Positions 1 to 9,811 of a DNA stretch of 64,000 bases are shown piece after piece. Origin of the DNA: Urechis unicinctus (lineage: Eukaryota > Annelida > Polychaeta > Xenopneusta > Urechidae); the NCBI GenBank assembly GCA_034190875.2, contig CM067355.1, forward strand, positions 35,411,751 through 35,475,750, in the 5' to 3' direction. The notes beneath the pieces are model-generated. The model searched no databases. It had not been told where the DNA came from and saw nothing but the letters and a program-made list of their open reading frames with translations. Positions within the stretch are counted from its first letter, which is position 1; every line of letters starts with the position of its first letter. The translations under genes and the position numbers were made by a program.

Positions 1-144
1 GGCCCTGACAAACAGACCAATACTGGTCCAGAAGGCCCTGGCATCAAGACCAATTCTGGTGCAGGAGGCCCTGGCAACCAGACAGATTCTCGTCATTCCC
101 TTCCAAATGAAGAAGCAAAGAACGGGTCAATAACGACAAGGTGA
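1..144 (+). repeat. 33-bp minisatellite, possibly the end of an exon
   Basis: Three 33-bp units each begin GGCCCTG and keep the core AGACCAAT or close variants. Read in frame 1 they give an 11-residue Gly/Pro/Thr repeat followed by unique residues and a TGA at 142-144. An AAG/GTGAAA splice-donor-like site lies at 138-145, so this could be the last visible part of a host exon entering from the left edge. No family is recognised. Confidence 0.35.
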
Positions 145-190
145 AAGTCCTTGTAGGAGTTGTGATACGTGTGAGTGAAGAGGTCGCTCT

Positions 191-773
191 AGGGGATCCA
201 AATAAGCGAGTTCGTAATTGCGATTGCTCATGTGTCGATATGCAGCGTCTCTGGTCAGCTCAAAGATCATTCGCGGCAAATGCAACAATCTGATTTCGCG
301 GGCTCCATTTAACTCACACCTATATCTTTTCTTATAAATACACAGACAAATGTACATGAGATGGTTGAGTGGAGCAGCAACTGATCATCATGGACATGAA
401 TACCAAACGTGAAGATTGACAAGGAATGACATCACCCGACACCAAGACCAAACGACCATCAGACCTGAAAATTACCACAAAAGTGTTGTCCACTGATGTG
501 AAAGTGTCCCAAAACACCGATTTTCAATCAAGTCAAAGTGTTTGTGACCTTTTTGATTGTGCATAACTCAAGTTGATGAAGTTCTCAACATACCCTCCAA
601 GAGTATTTGCAAGGACTCCAAAAAAAGAGTGGCTCAATGAGGAAATTGTCCCTCCTTGGGTAAAATGACTCTAGTGATGATGAAGCTGTACATCGATCTG
701 TCGAACCCTTTTCGTTGTGACCTCTTTTGTATATCAAGTGGCACATACTCAGCCATCATAAACACTTGGTTAG
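191..773. other. Host left flank, unit 1 (also 3538-4120 and 6885-7466)
   Basis: This is the non-element DNA preceding each left terminal repeat. It ends in the target-site sequence CTTGGTTAG. A minus-strand reading frame near its start (about 190-357) looks mildly protein-like, but it has no recognisable family and is cut by the tandem junction. I see no other gene in it. Confidence 0.5.
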
Positions 774-941
774 TAGTATAGAGACTGGGGGTACGAGCAC
801 AGCAATCTAATACAGCAACCCAGAAAACACACATATACAGGGTGACTCACATGAGTCAGCGAACCGCTCGCACCTCCCCACTTTACTATACCATATGAGC
901 CCAGCCCTTCCAGCCCCTATGGTATAGGCCCACACCAGTAG

Positions 942-1849
942 TTAGTCACCATAGAGGTCATTGAGTGATAAATATCTGCGACCGTCACTGTAAGTTCCAT
1001 TTTTCACGCGGTTGAGGTCCTGTATAAACTGGGCAACCTTAGCGTCATTCTTCTCGATAAAATCGGGATCGGGACGAGCGGTTATCAATCTCATCGTAAA
1101 GAGCTTCCAACAGTAGAAAGCCCCCGTCGGCCTCTCTGTGGTCCCACTCGGTCTTTCCAACCAAGGACTGTGATGCTCTTGTTCCAAGCCCAGGCAACTA
1201 TTAAACCTCCCGTTCGCACTATAGTCGCCGTCTTCAAGCCCCTCAATGGACACCCACCCCCAAGCCACCGTCTCCTTATACTTCTTCTGATCCTTGTGAT
1301 ACACCTGGTTATACGCCTCAGCTCTCCCCAGGTCTTCAAAGGAGCACAACCCCAATGGTCGCCACCGGACTGTGGTGCAACCCCAACAGAACCTGAGGTT
1401 TATACATATTCGGAATCACCCTCCCAGGACTCCGAGTGTAGGGGCACTTTATCTCGAGCATCACAACCTCCTCAGGATGCCCCAGACAGACAACATCCAC
1501 TCCAGCCTGCCGGATTGGGAGCACACAAGAGCCATCCGGAGAGTAGGCCGTCGCGCCGCCCTCAATGTAGATATTATTTCCGTAGACCTTGGTGTCGTAC
1601 ACCTTTTCCAATACCGCAATTGCAACCTCCTCAAAAGTCGTACCCCAGAGGCAGGGTGCGCTAAAGCGAACACCCTCGTTGCTAGTTTTTTCTGTCAGCT
1701 TCTTGCTATAGCTGCTGAAGTAGTTTTTGCCCTATGATAGAGGAGTAGTCACTTCCTCCAATGCAGCCCTTCCTCGTGGTCTCCCACTGGTCCGTATTTT
1801 GTTTGACTCCAGTATGATCGTTGCAGAAAGATTTTATCGCCGCCTCCAT
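942..1849 (-). pseudogene. YqaJ-type exonuclease, copy 1 (broken)
   Basis: Same gene as 7635-8543. Here an extra T in a run near 1724-1729 breaks the N-terminal part. The frameshift shared by all copies, near 1345-1350, separates the nuclease core from the C-terminal part. The SPDG and LEIKCP motifs remain readable. Confidence 0.75.
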
Positions 1850-1882
1850 TATATCTAGCAACCCCCAAATGGACTGTCAGGG

Positions 1883-2437
1883 TCATACCTTAGCAGGTCT
1901 AGGGGGCGATTCTGCCGCTTTCAAACATTTTGCTTTAATGTCACTTTTCATTTGACTATATTTCATGATCTCGACCGAAACGAGCTTAAACTCATCATCT
2001 GAGATATACCCATCTTCAAGCGCCGCCGATACAATGTCAGCAATGGTATTCAATTTGCTCTGAGCAAGAATGCGGATCTGGTCATGCTTTTTCAACTTAA
2101 TGGTCAGCCGCCTTTTCAGCAATTTTCCAGCAATTACAAGTAGCCCACAAGTGGCTCCAGTAGCACCCAACACTGTGGCAATAGGAATGGCAACTACTGT
2201 AGACATTACACCTGCACCACTTGCGCCAAGACACATACCCACAGCAACTAAAGCAGTGTCTAAAGCGTCCACTGAGTTTACTGCACACCTATATTTTTTG
2301 TACATAGCACCATATTTTTCAATTTCTTTCTCAAGGTATTGCTTCTTAAGAATGATCTCATTCAGCCGATAGAAGTGCCCCAGACCACGTGGAGGAGGCT
2401 CCGGATTTAACGGTGCAGTCGTTGGTTGTTGTTTCAT
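1883..2437 (-). CDS. Conserved Polinton membrane protein, copy 1 (intact)
   Basis: This is the only one of the three copies with the full 184-residue reading frame. It has a Pro-rich N-terminus, then a charged helix. Two hydrophobic Gly/Ala-rich stretches follow at residues about 63-85 and 88-108, and a basic, probably helical C-terminal half. I know this arrangement as a recurrent uncharacterised protein of invertebrate Polinton-like elements. The role is unknown; membrane or virion association is inferred from the hydrophobic pair. Confidence 0.7.
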   Translation of the reverse strand: MKQQPTTAPLNPEPPPRGLGHFYRLNEIILKKQYLEKEIEKYGAMYKKYRCAVNSVDALDTALVAVGMCLGASGAGVMSTVVAIPIATVLGATGATCGLLVIAGKLLKRRLTIKLKKHDQIRILAQSKLNTIADIVSAALEDGYISDDEFKLVSVEIMKYSQMKSDIKAKCLKAAESPPRPAKV

Positions 2438-2458
2438 ACTGTCTTTGTATACATAAGT

Positions 2459-3115
2459 CTATATATTAAGTTCAATTAGGAGTGAAGCTACAGACCAAGT
2501 TGCCCCTCTGTTTTGTGGTTTGTATAAAAGTTAATAACGTTGCCTTGTTCTAGCTGTAAAGGCTGGTCTAAAGTTATTACAACAGCCCGTTGGGCTGCAG
2601 GCTTACTTATTCCTACCAATTGATTCGTTCCATTAATAACAGGAACGACTGCTATAGGACCAGTATCAGCACCAACACCCAAAGACAACCCCATACGAAT
2701 GATCTTGCCATTACATAACATGGTATATCCACAGCTTGAGTCTTGTGAGTCTCGACCCCTAGCCCCATGGCCAAACGACCACTCATATCCTCTGCGAAGG
2801 GGGCCACTTGCTTCTGCCCATATAGTAATGAGTGGTTTCGTCTTTTCATCTACGTATCGTCTCAGGTACCTGTTCTGCTGTCTATATTCAGCATCAATAT
2901 ACTTTTTATGAACAGCATCCTTCGGTGAAATCGGGTCTACCAACTCACCGATTTTTATTATCTCCCATTTCAATGTCTCCAGTCATAGTACCGCCACTTT
3001 TATCCATTTTTTTTGAGTCTACATAGATCTTTGTGGCATATTCCGATAGGTCGGCACCCTGAACAGTGCTTGCCGGTTTTTGCCTAGGTCCATAAATACT
3101 CGTTTTTATTGACAT
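2459..3115 (-). pseudogene. Phage-fibre-like protein, copy 1 (frameshifted)
   Basis: Same gene as 9155-9811. Relative to the intact copies it has an indel near 2953-2960 that breaks the N-terminal part, and a rearranged TTTTGTGG/TTTGTAT stretch near 2514-2525 that shifts the C-terminus. Confidence 0.75.
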
Positions 3116-3537
3116 CTTGTAAATTCAAGAACAACGCTAACAGGTAAATCGTGGTTATCTAATAGCCTTCCTTTGTTATCGCGTAACTGAACCTTTAACT
3201 CATGCACTGTTCCACTAGTGACACGCTTACATACAGGATTAGCGATGTTCGTGGTTATAATATCACCGAAAGAGCCACCCTCTAAGCCAACAACTTCAAG
3301 AAGTGTAGCGGGCGCACCATCTAGCATGCTGTGCGTGGTGCTGACTTGATTGAGGTGAACATAAATTGTGTTAAAGATGCTAAAGTTGATGGGCCGTCAC
3401 CTATGTAAGTACCTGAAGGTATCCACCCCCCACTGAGGCCGTCAAGACCCAACATTGTTAACACTCCGCCTGTTATGTGCGCACCCCCATTGTCTGGAAC
3501 TGTTAGGGTAATAACCCCATTTACAGCATCAACCTCC
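3106..3537 (-). pseudogene. Spike/capsid-associated-like gene, copy 1, 5' part missing
   Basis: Only the downstream half of the gene seen whole at 9802-10487 is present. The tandem junction replaces its 5' half with host sequence, creating a fused frame (3321-3704) that starts in host flank and runs into the element gene. Confidence 0.75.
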
Positions 3538-4288
3538 AGGGGATCCAAATAAGCGAGTTTGTAATTGCGATTGCTCATGTGTCGATATGCAGCGTCTCTG
3601 GTCAGCTCAAAGATCATTCGCGGCAAATGCAACAATCTGATTTCGCGGGCTCCATTTAACTCACACCTATATCTTTTCTTATAAATACACAGACAAATGT
3701 ACATGAGATGGTTGAGTGGAGCAGCAACTGATCATCATGGACATGAATACCAAACGTGAAGATTGACAAGGAATGACATCACCCGACACCAAGACCAAAC
3801 GACCATCAGACCTGAAAATTACCACAAAAGTGTTGTCCACTGATGTGAAAGTGTCCCAAAACACCGATTTTCAATCAAGTCAAAGTGTTTGTGACCTTTT
3901 TGATTGTGCATAACTCAAGTTGATGAAGTTCTCAACATACCCTCCAAGAGTATTTGCAAGGACTCCAAAAAAAGAGTGGCTCAATGAGGAAATTGTCCCT
4001 CCTTGGGTAAAATGACTCTAGTGATGATGAAGCTGTACATCGATCTGTCGAACCCTTTTCGTTGTGACCTCTTTTGTATATCAAGTGGCACATACTCAGC
4101 CATCATAAACACTTGGTTAGTAGTATAGAGACTGGGGGTACGAGCACAGCAATCTAATACAGCAACCCAGAAAACACACATATACAGGGTGACTCACATG
4201 AGTCAGCGAACCGCTCGCACCTCCCCACTTTACTATACCATATGAGACCAGCCCTTCCAGCCCCTATGGTATAGGCCCACACCAGTAG

Positions 4289-5194
4289 TTAGTCACCATA
4301 GAGGTCATTGAGTGATAAATATCTGCGACCGTCACTGTAAGTTCCATTTTTCACGCGGTTGAGGTCCTGTATAAACTGGGCAACCTTAGCGTCATTCTTC
4401 TCGATAAAATCGGGATCGGGACGAGCGGTTATCAATCTCATCGTAAAGAGCTTCCAACAGTAGAAAGCCCCCGTCGGCCTCTCTGTGGTCCCACTCGGTC
4501 TTTCCAACCAAGGACTGTGATGTCTTGTTCCAAGCCCAGGCAACTATTAAACCTCCCGTTCGCACTATAGTCGCCGTCTTCAAGCCCCTCAATGGACACC
4601 CACCCCCAAGCCACCGTCTCCTTATACTTCTTCTGATCCTTGTGATACACCTGGTTATACGCCTCAGCTCTCCCCAGGTCTTCAAAGGAGCACAACCCCA
4701 ATGGTCGCCACCGGACTGTGGTGCAACCCCAACAGAACCTGAGGTTTATACATATTCGGAATCACCCTCCCAGGACTCCGAGTGTAGGGGCACTTTATCT
4801 CGAGCATCACAACCTCCTCAGGATGCCCCAGACAGACAACATCCACTCCAGCCTGCCGGATTGGGAGCACACAAGAGCCATCCGGAGAGTAGGCCGTCGC
4901 GCCGCCCTCAATGTAGATATTATTTCCGTAGACCTTGGTGTCGTACACCTTTTCCAATACCGCAATTGCAACCTCCTCAAAAGTCGTACCCCAGAGGCAG
5001 GGTGCGCTAAAGCGAACACCCTCGTTGCTAGTTTTTTCTGTCAGCTTCTTGCTATAGCTGCTGAAGTAGTTTTGCCCTATGATAGAGGAGTAGTCACTTC
5101 CTCCAATGCAGCCCTTCCTCGTGGTCTCCCACTGGTCCGTATTTTGTTTGACTCCAGTATGATCGTTGCAGAAAGATTTTATCGCCGCCTCCAT
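4289..5194 (-). pseudogene. YqaJ-type exonuclease, copy 2
   Basis: The N-terminal nuclease core is open from the ATG at 5192-5194 down to 4682. Then the frameshift common to all copies intervenes before the C-terminal portion. A further one-base deletion near 4522 shifts that portion relative to copies 1 and 3. Confidence 0.8.
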
Positions 5195-5227
5195 TATATC
5201 TAGCAACCCCCAAATGGACTGTCAGGG

Positions 5228-5784
5228 TCATACCTTAGCAGGTCTAGGGGGCGATTCTGCCGCTTTCAAACATTTTGCTTTAATGTCACTTTTCATTTGA
5301 CTATATTTCATGATCTCGACCGAAACGAGCTTAAACTCATCATCTGAGATATACCCATCTTCAAGCGCGCCGCCGATACAATGTCAGCAATGGTATTCAA
5401 TTTGCTCTGAGCAAGAATGCGGATCTGGTCATGCTTTTTCAACTTAATGGTCAGCCGCCTTTTCAGCAATTTTCCAGCAATTACAAGTAGCCCACAAGTG
5501 GCTCCAGTAGCACCCAACACTGTGGCAATAGGAATGGCAACTACTGTAGACATTACACCTGCACCACTTGCGCCAAGACACATACCCACAGCAACTAAAG
5601 CAGTGTCTAAAGCGTCCACTGAGTTTACTGCACACCTATATTTTTTGTACATAGCACCATATTTTTCAATTTCTTTCTCAAGGTATTGCTTCTTAAGAAT
5701 GATCTCATTCAGCCGATAGAAGTGCCCCAGACCACGTGGAGGAGGCTCCGGATTTAACGGTGCAGTCGTTGGTTGTTGTTTCAT
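5228..5784 (-). pseudogene. Membrane protein, copy 2 (C-terminus frameshifted)
   Basis: Identical to the intact copy at 1883-2437 through both hydrophobic stretches. A two-base insertion in a GCGC run near 5367-5370 then changes the last 35-40 residues. Confidence 0.75.
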
Positions 5785-5805
5785 ACTGTCTTTGTATACA
5801 TAAGT

Positions 5806-6462
5806 CTATATATTAAGTTCAATTAGGAGTGAAGCTACAGACCAAGTTGCCCCTCTGTTTTGTGTGGTTGTATAAAAGTTAATAACGTTGCCTTGTTCTA
5901 GCTGTAAAGGCTGGTCTAAAGTTATTACAACAGCCCGTTGGGCTGCAGGCTTACTTATTCCTACCAATTGATTCGTTCCATTAATAACAGGAACGACTGC
6001 TATAGGACCAGTATCAGCACCAACACCCAAAGACAACCCCATACGAATGATCTTGCCATTACATAACATGGTATATCCACAGCTTGAGTCTTGTGAGTCT
6101 CGACCCCTAGCCCCATGGCCAAACGACCACTCATATCCTCTGCGAAGGGGGCCACTTGCTTCTGCCCATATAGTAATGAGTGGTTTCGTCTTTTCATCTA
6201 CGTATCGTCTCAGGTACCTGTTCTGCTGTCTATATTCAGCATCAATATACTTTTTATGAACAGCATCCTTCGGTGAAATCGGGTCTACCAACTCACCGAT
6301 TTTATTATCTCCCATTTCAAGGTCTCCAGTCATAGTACCGCCACTTTTATCCATTTTTTTTGAGTCTACATAGATCTTTGTGGCATATTCCGATAGGTCG
6401 GCACCCTGAACAGTGCTTGCCGGTTTTTGCCTAGGTCCATAAATACTCGTTTTTATTGACAT
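5806..6462 (-). CDS. Phage-fibre-like protein, copy 2 (intact)
   Basis: A full 218-residue frame equal to that at 9155-9811, which is described there. It lies on a fragment without a right end. Confidence 0.7.
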   Translation of the reverse strand: MSIKTSIYGPRQKPASTVQGADLSEYATKIYVDSKKMDKSGGTMTGDLEMGDNKIGELVDPISPKDAVHKKYIDAEYRQQNRYLRRYVDEKTKPLITIWAEASGPLRRGYEWSFGHGARGRDSQDSSCGYTMLCNGKIIRMGLSLGVGADTGPIAVVPVINGTNQLVGISKPAAQRAVVITLDQPLQLEQGNVINFYTTTQNRGATWSVASLLIELNI

Positions 6463-6884
6463 CTTGTAAATTCAAGAACAACGCTAACAGGTAAATCGTG
6501 GTTATCTAATAGCCTTCCTTTGTTATCGCGTAACTGAACCTTTAACTCATGCACTGTTCCACTAGTGACACGCTTACATACAGGATTAGCGATGTTCGTG
6601 GTTATAATATCACCGAAAGAGCCACCCTCTAAGCCAACAACTTCAAGAAGTGTAGCGGGCGCACCATCTAGCATGCTGTGCGTGGTGCTGACTTGATTGA
6701 GGTGAACATAAATTGTGTTAAAGATGCTAAAGTTGATGGGCCGTCACCTATGTAAGTACCTGAAGGTATCCACCCCCCACTGAGGCCGTCAAGACCCAAC
6801 ATTGTTAACACTCCGCCTGTTATGTGCGCACCCCCATTGTCTGGAACTGTTAGGGTAATAACCCCATTTACAGCATCAACCTCC
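6453..6884 (-). pseudogene. Spike/capsid-associated-like gene, copy 2, 5' part missing
   Basis: Same truncation at the tandem junction as copy 1. The downstream 73-residue frame is open, and the upstream portion is fused to host sequence. Confidence 0.75.
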
Positions 6885-7457
6885 AGGGGATCCAAATAAG
6901 CGAGTTGTAATTGCGATTGCTCATGTGTCGATATGCAGCGTCTCTGGTCAGCTCAAAGATCATTCGCGGCAAATGCAACAATCTGATTTCGCGGGCTCCA
7001 TTTAACTCACACCTATATCTTTTCTTATAAATACACAGACAAATGTACATGAGATGGTTGAGTGGAGCAGCAACTGATCATCATGGACATGAATACCAAA
7101 CGTGAAGATTGACAAGGAATGACATCACCCGACACCAAGACCAAACGACCATCAGACCTGAAAATTACCACAAAAGTGTTGTCCACTGATGTGAAAGTGT
7201 CCCAAAACACCGATTTTCAATCAAGTCAAAGTGTTTGTGACCTTTTTGATTGTGCATAACTCAAGTTGATGAAGTTCTCAACATACCCTCCAAGAGTATT
7301 TGCAAGGACTCCAAAAAAAGAGTGGCTCAATGAGGAAATTGTCCCTCCTTGGGTAAAATGACTCTAGTGATGATGAAGCTGTACATCGATCTGTCGAACC
7401 CTTTTCGTTGTGACCTCTTTTGTATATCAAGTGGCACATACTCAGCCATCATAAACA

Positions 7458-7466
7458 CTTGGTTAG
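7458..7466. repeat. Left target-site duplication CTTGGTTAG
   Basis: A perfect 9-bp direct repeat of 26566-26574, immediately outside the left terminal repeat. The same nine bases precede the left end in the two truncated copies (765-773 and 4112-4120). Confidence 0.85.
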
Positions 7467-7626
7467 TAGTATAGAGACTGGGGGTACGAGCACAGCAATC
7501 TAATACAGCAACCCAGAAAACACACATATACAGGGTGACTCACATGAGTCAGCGAACCGCTCGCACCTCCCCACTTTACTATACCATATGAGACCAGCCC
7601 TTCCAGCCCCTATGGTATAGGCCCAC
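7467..7626. repeat. Left terminal inverted repeat of the Polinton
   Basis: It begins TAGTATAGAGACTGGGGG and matches the reverse complement of 26406-26565 over about 160 bp with few mismatches. It contains an internal inverted pair, CTATACCATA (7579-7588) and TATGGTATAG (7611-7620). The exonuclease stop codon lies nine bases inside the end of the repeat. Confidence 0.93.
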
Positions 7627-7634
7627 ACCAGTAG

Positions 7635-8543
7635 TTAGTCACCATAGAGGTCATTGAGTGATAAATATCTGCGACCGTCACTGTAAGTTCCATTTTTCAC
7701 GCGGTTGAGGTCCTGTATAAAACTGGGCAACCTTAGCGTCATTCTTCTCGATAAAATCGGGATCGGGACGAGCGGTTATCAATCTCATCGTAAAGAGCTT
7801 CCAACAGTAGAAAGCCCCCGTCGGCCTCTCTGTGGTCCCACTCGGTCTTTCCAACCAAGGACTGTGATGCTCCTGTTCCAAGCCCAGGCAACTATTAAAC
7901 CTCCCGTTCGCACTATAGTCGCCGTCTTCAAGCCCCTCAATGGACACCCACCCCCAAGCCACCGTCTCCTTATACTTCTTCTGATCCTTGTGATACACCT
8001 GGTTATACGCCTCAGCTCTCCCCAGGTCTTCAAAGGAGCACAACCCCAATGGTCGCCACCGGACTGTGGTGCAACCCCAACAGAACCTGAGGTTTATACA
8101 TATTCGGAATCACCCTCCCAGGACTCCGAGTGTAGGGGCACTTTATCTCGAGCATCACAACCTCCTCAGGATGCCCCAGACAGACAACATCCACTCCAGC
8201 CTGCCGGATTGGGAGCACACAAGAGCCATCCGGAGAGTAGGCCGTCGCGCCGCCCTCAATGTAGATATTATTTCCGTAGACCTTGGTGTCGTACACCTTT
8301 TCCAATACCGCAATTGCAACCCTCCTCAAAAGTCGTACCCCAGAGGCAGGGTGCGCTAAAGCGAACACCCTCGTTGCTAGTTTTTTCTGTCAGCTTCTTG
8401 CTATAGCTGCTGAAGTAGTTTTGCCCTATGATAGAGGAGTAGTCACTTCCTCCAATGCAGCCCTTCCTCGTGGTCTCCCACTGGTCCGTATTTTGTTTGA
8501 CTCCAGTATGATCGTTGCAGAAAGATTTTATCGCCGCCTCCAT
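7635..8543 (-). pseudogene. YqaJ/lambda-exonuclease-family nuclease, copy 3
   Basis: About 300 residues, starting at the ATG complementary to 8541-8543 and ending at the element edge. Visible motifs fit the YqaJ recombinase/alkaline-nuclease fold: an early Arg-x-x-x-Ile-Gly-Gly-Ser-Asp segment, GTTFEE, SPDG, LEIKCP and a following Tyr-x-x-Gln. The Asp of SPDG with the Glu and Lys of LEIKCP are the expected metal-binding catalytic set. Family members degrade one strand of duplex DNA 5' to 3' and usually act in recombination or genome processing. Here the frame is broken by an extra C near 8322, an extra A near 7720, and a shift near 8040 that all three copies share. The shared break predates the triplication or marks a consistent error. 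A role in handling replication intermediates or element ends is inferred. Confidence 0.82.
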
Positions 8544-8576
8544 TATATCTAGCAACCCCCAAATGGACTGTCAGGG

Positions 8577-9133
8577 TCATACCTTAGCAGGTCTAGGGGG
8601 CGATTCTGCCGCTTTCAAACATTTTTTGCTTTAATGTCACTTTTCATTTGACTATATTTCATGATCTCGACCGAAACGAGCTTAAACTCATCATCTGAGA
8701 TATACCCATCTTCAAGCGCCGCCGATACAATGTCAGCAATGGTATTCAATTTGCTCTGAGCAAGAATGCGGATCTGGTCATGCTTTTTCAACTTAATGGT
8801 CAGCCGCCTTTTCAGCAATTTTCCAGCAATTACAAGTAGCCCACAAGTGGCTCCAGTAGCACCCAACACTGTGGCAATAGGAATGGCAACTACTGTAGAC
8901 ATTACACCTGCACCACTTGCGCCAAGACACATACCCACAGCAACTAAAGCAGTGTCTAAAGCGTCCACTGAGTTTACTGCACACCTATATTTTTTGTACA
9001 TAGCACCATATTTTTCAATTTCTTTCTCAAGGTATTGCTTCTTAAGAATGATCTCATTCAGCCGATAGAAGTGCCCCAGACCACGTGGAGGAGGCTCCGG
9101 ATTTAACGGTGCAGTCGTTGGTTGTTGTTTCAT
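8577..9133 (-). pseudogene. Conserved Polinton membrane protein, copy 3 (C-terminus shifted)
   Basis: Same protein as the intact copy at 1883-2437. Extra T bases in the run near 8622-8627 shift the last dozen residues; otherwise residues 1-170 are open. The start is the ATG complementary to 9131-9133. A TATA-like TTAATATATAG lies about 30 bp upstream on the minus strand, within the end of the fibre gene. It follows the fibre gene in a compact leftward cluster. Confidence 0.75.
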
Positions 9134-9154
9134 ACTGTCTTTGTATACATAAGT

Positions 9155-9811
9155 CTATATATTAAGTTCAATTAGGAGTGAAGCTACAGACCAAGTTGCC
9201 CCTCTGTTTTGTGTGGTTGTATAAAAGTTAATAACGTTGCCTTGTTCTAGCTGTAAAGGCTGGTCTAAAGTTATTACAACAGCCCGTTGGGCTGCAGGCT
9301 TACTTATTCCTACCAATTGATTCGTTCCATTAATAACAGGAACGACTGCTATAGGACCAGTATCAGCACCAACACCCAAAGACAACCCCATACGAATGAT
9401 CTTGCCATTACATAACATGGTATATCCACAGCTTGAGTCTTGTGAGTCTCGACCCCTAGCCCCATGGCCAAACGACCACTCATATCCTCTGCGAAGGGGG
9501 CCACTTGCTTCTGCCCATATAGTAATGAGTGGTTTCGTCTTTTCATCTACGTATCGTCTCAGGTACCTGTTCTGCTGTCTATATTCAGCATCAATATACT
9601 TTTTATGAACAGCATCCTTCGGTGAAATCGGGTCTACCAACTCACCGATTTTATTATCTCCCATTTCAAGGTCTCCAGTCATAGTACCGCCACTTTTATC
9701 CATTTTTTTTGAGTCTACATAGATCTTTGTGGCATATTCCGATAGGTCGGCACCCTGAACAGTGCTTGCCGGTTTTTGCCTAGGTCCATAAATACTCGTT
9801 TTTATTGACAT
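9155..9811 (-). CDS. Phage-tail-fibre-like protein
   Basis: 218 residues, open here and in copy 2. The N-terminal third has tail-fibre-type repeats: a GGTMTGDLEMG segment near residues 40-50, then an Ile-Gly-Glu-Leu-Val-Asp-Pro and Lys-Tyr-Ile-Asp-Ala pattern at 55-75. Trimeric phage fibres show this glycine/asparagine pattern followed by a coiled segment. The C-terminal 120 residues are Gly-rich and beta-like and may form a head domain. Its start overlaps the end of the upstream gene by 10 bp. A fibre or attachment role is inferred from the repeats and from its position beside capsid genes; no receptor can be predicted. Confidence 0.72.
   Translation of the reverse strand: MSIKTSIYGPRQKPASTVQGADLSEYATKIYVDSKKMDKSGGTMTGDLEMGDNKIGELVDPISPKDAVHKKYIDAEYRQQNRYLRRYVDEKTKPLITIWAEASGPLRRGYEWSFGHGARGRDSQDSSCGYTMLCNGKIIRMGLSLGVGADTGPIAVVPVINGTNQLVGISKPAAQRAVVITLDQPLQLEQGNVINFYTTTQNRGATWSVASLLIELNI

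Larger units (their letters stand above)
774..3537. mobile_element. Truncated Polinton left arm, tandem copy 1
   Basis: It starts with the 160-bp terminal repeat (774-933). It contains the minus-strand exonuclease, membrane-protein and fibre genes and the 3' part of the spike-like gene, then breaks off at the tandem junction. It has no polymerase, integrase or right end, so it cannot be an independent element. Confidence 0.9.
4121..6884. mobile_element. Truncated Polinton left arm, tandem copy 2
   Basis: Same extent as copy 1, with its terminal repeat at 4121-4280. The exonuclease N-terminal part and the fibre gene are open here, while the membrane-protein gene is frameshifted. So each of the three copies has a different set of breaks. 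Confidence 0.9.

Noticed and set aside
634-834. 66-residue minus-strand frame across the left terminal repeat (three copies)
   Set aside because: It runs from terminal repeat into host flank, so it cannot be an ancestral gene of either.
1170-1664. Pro-rich plus-strand frame opposite the exonuclease (also in copies 2 and 3)
   Set aside because: It is antisense to the motif-bearing YqaJ frame and low in complexity; a shadow.
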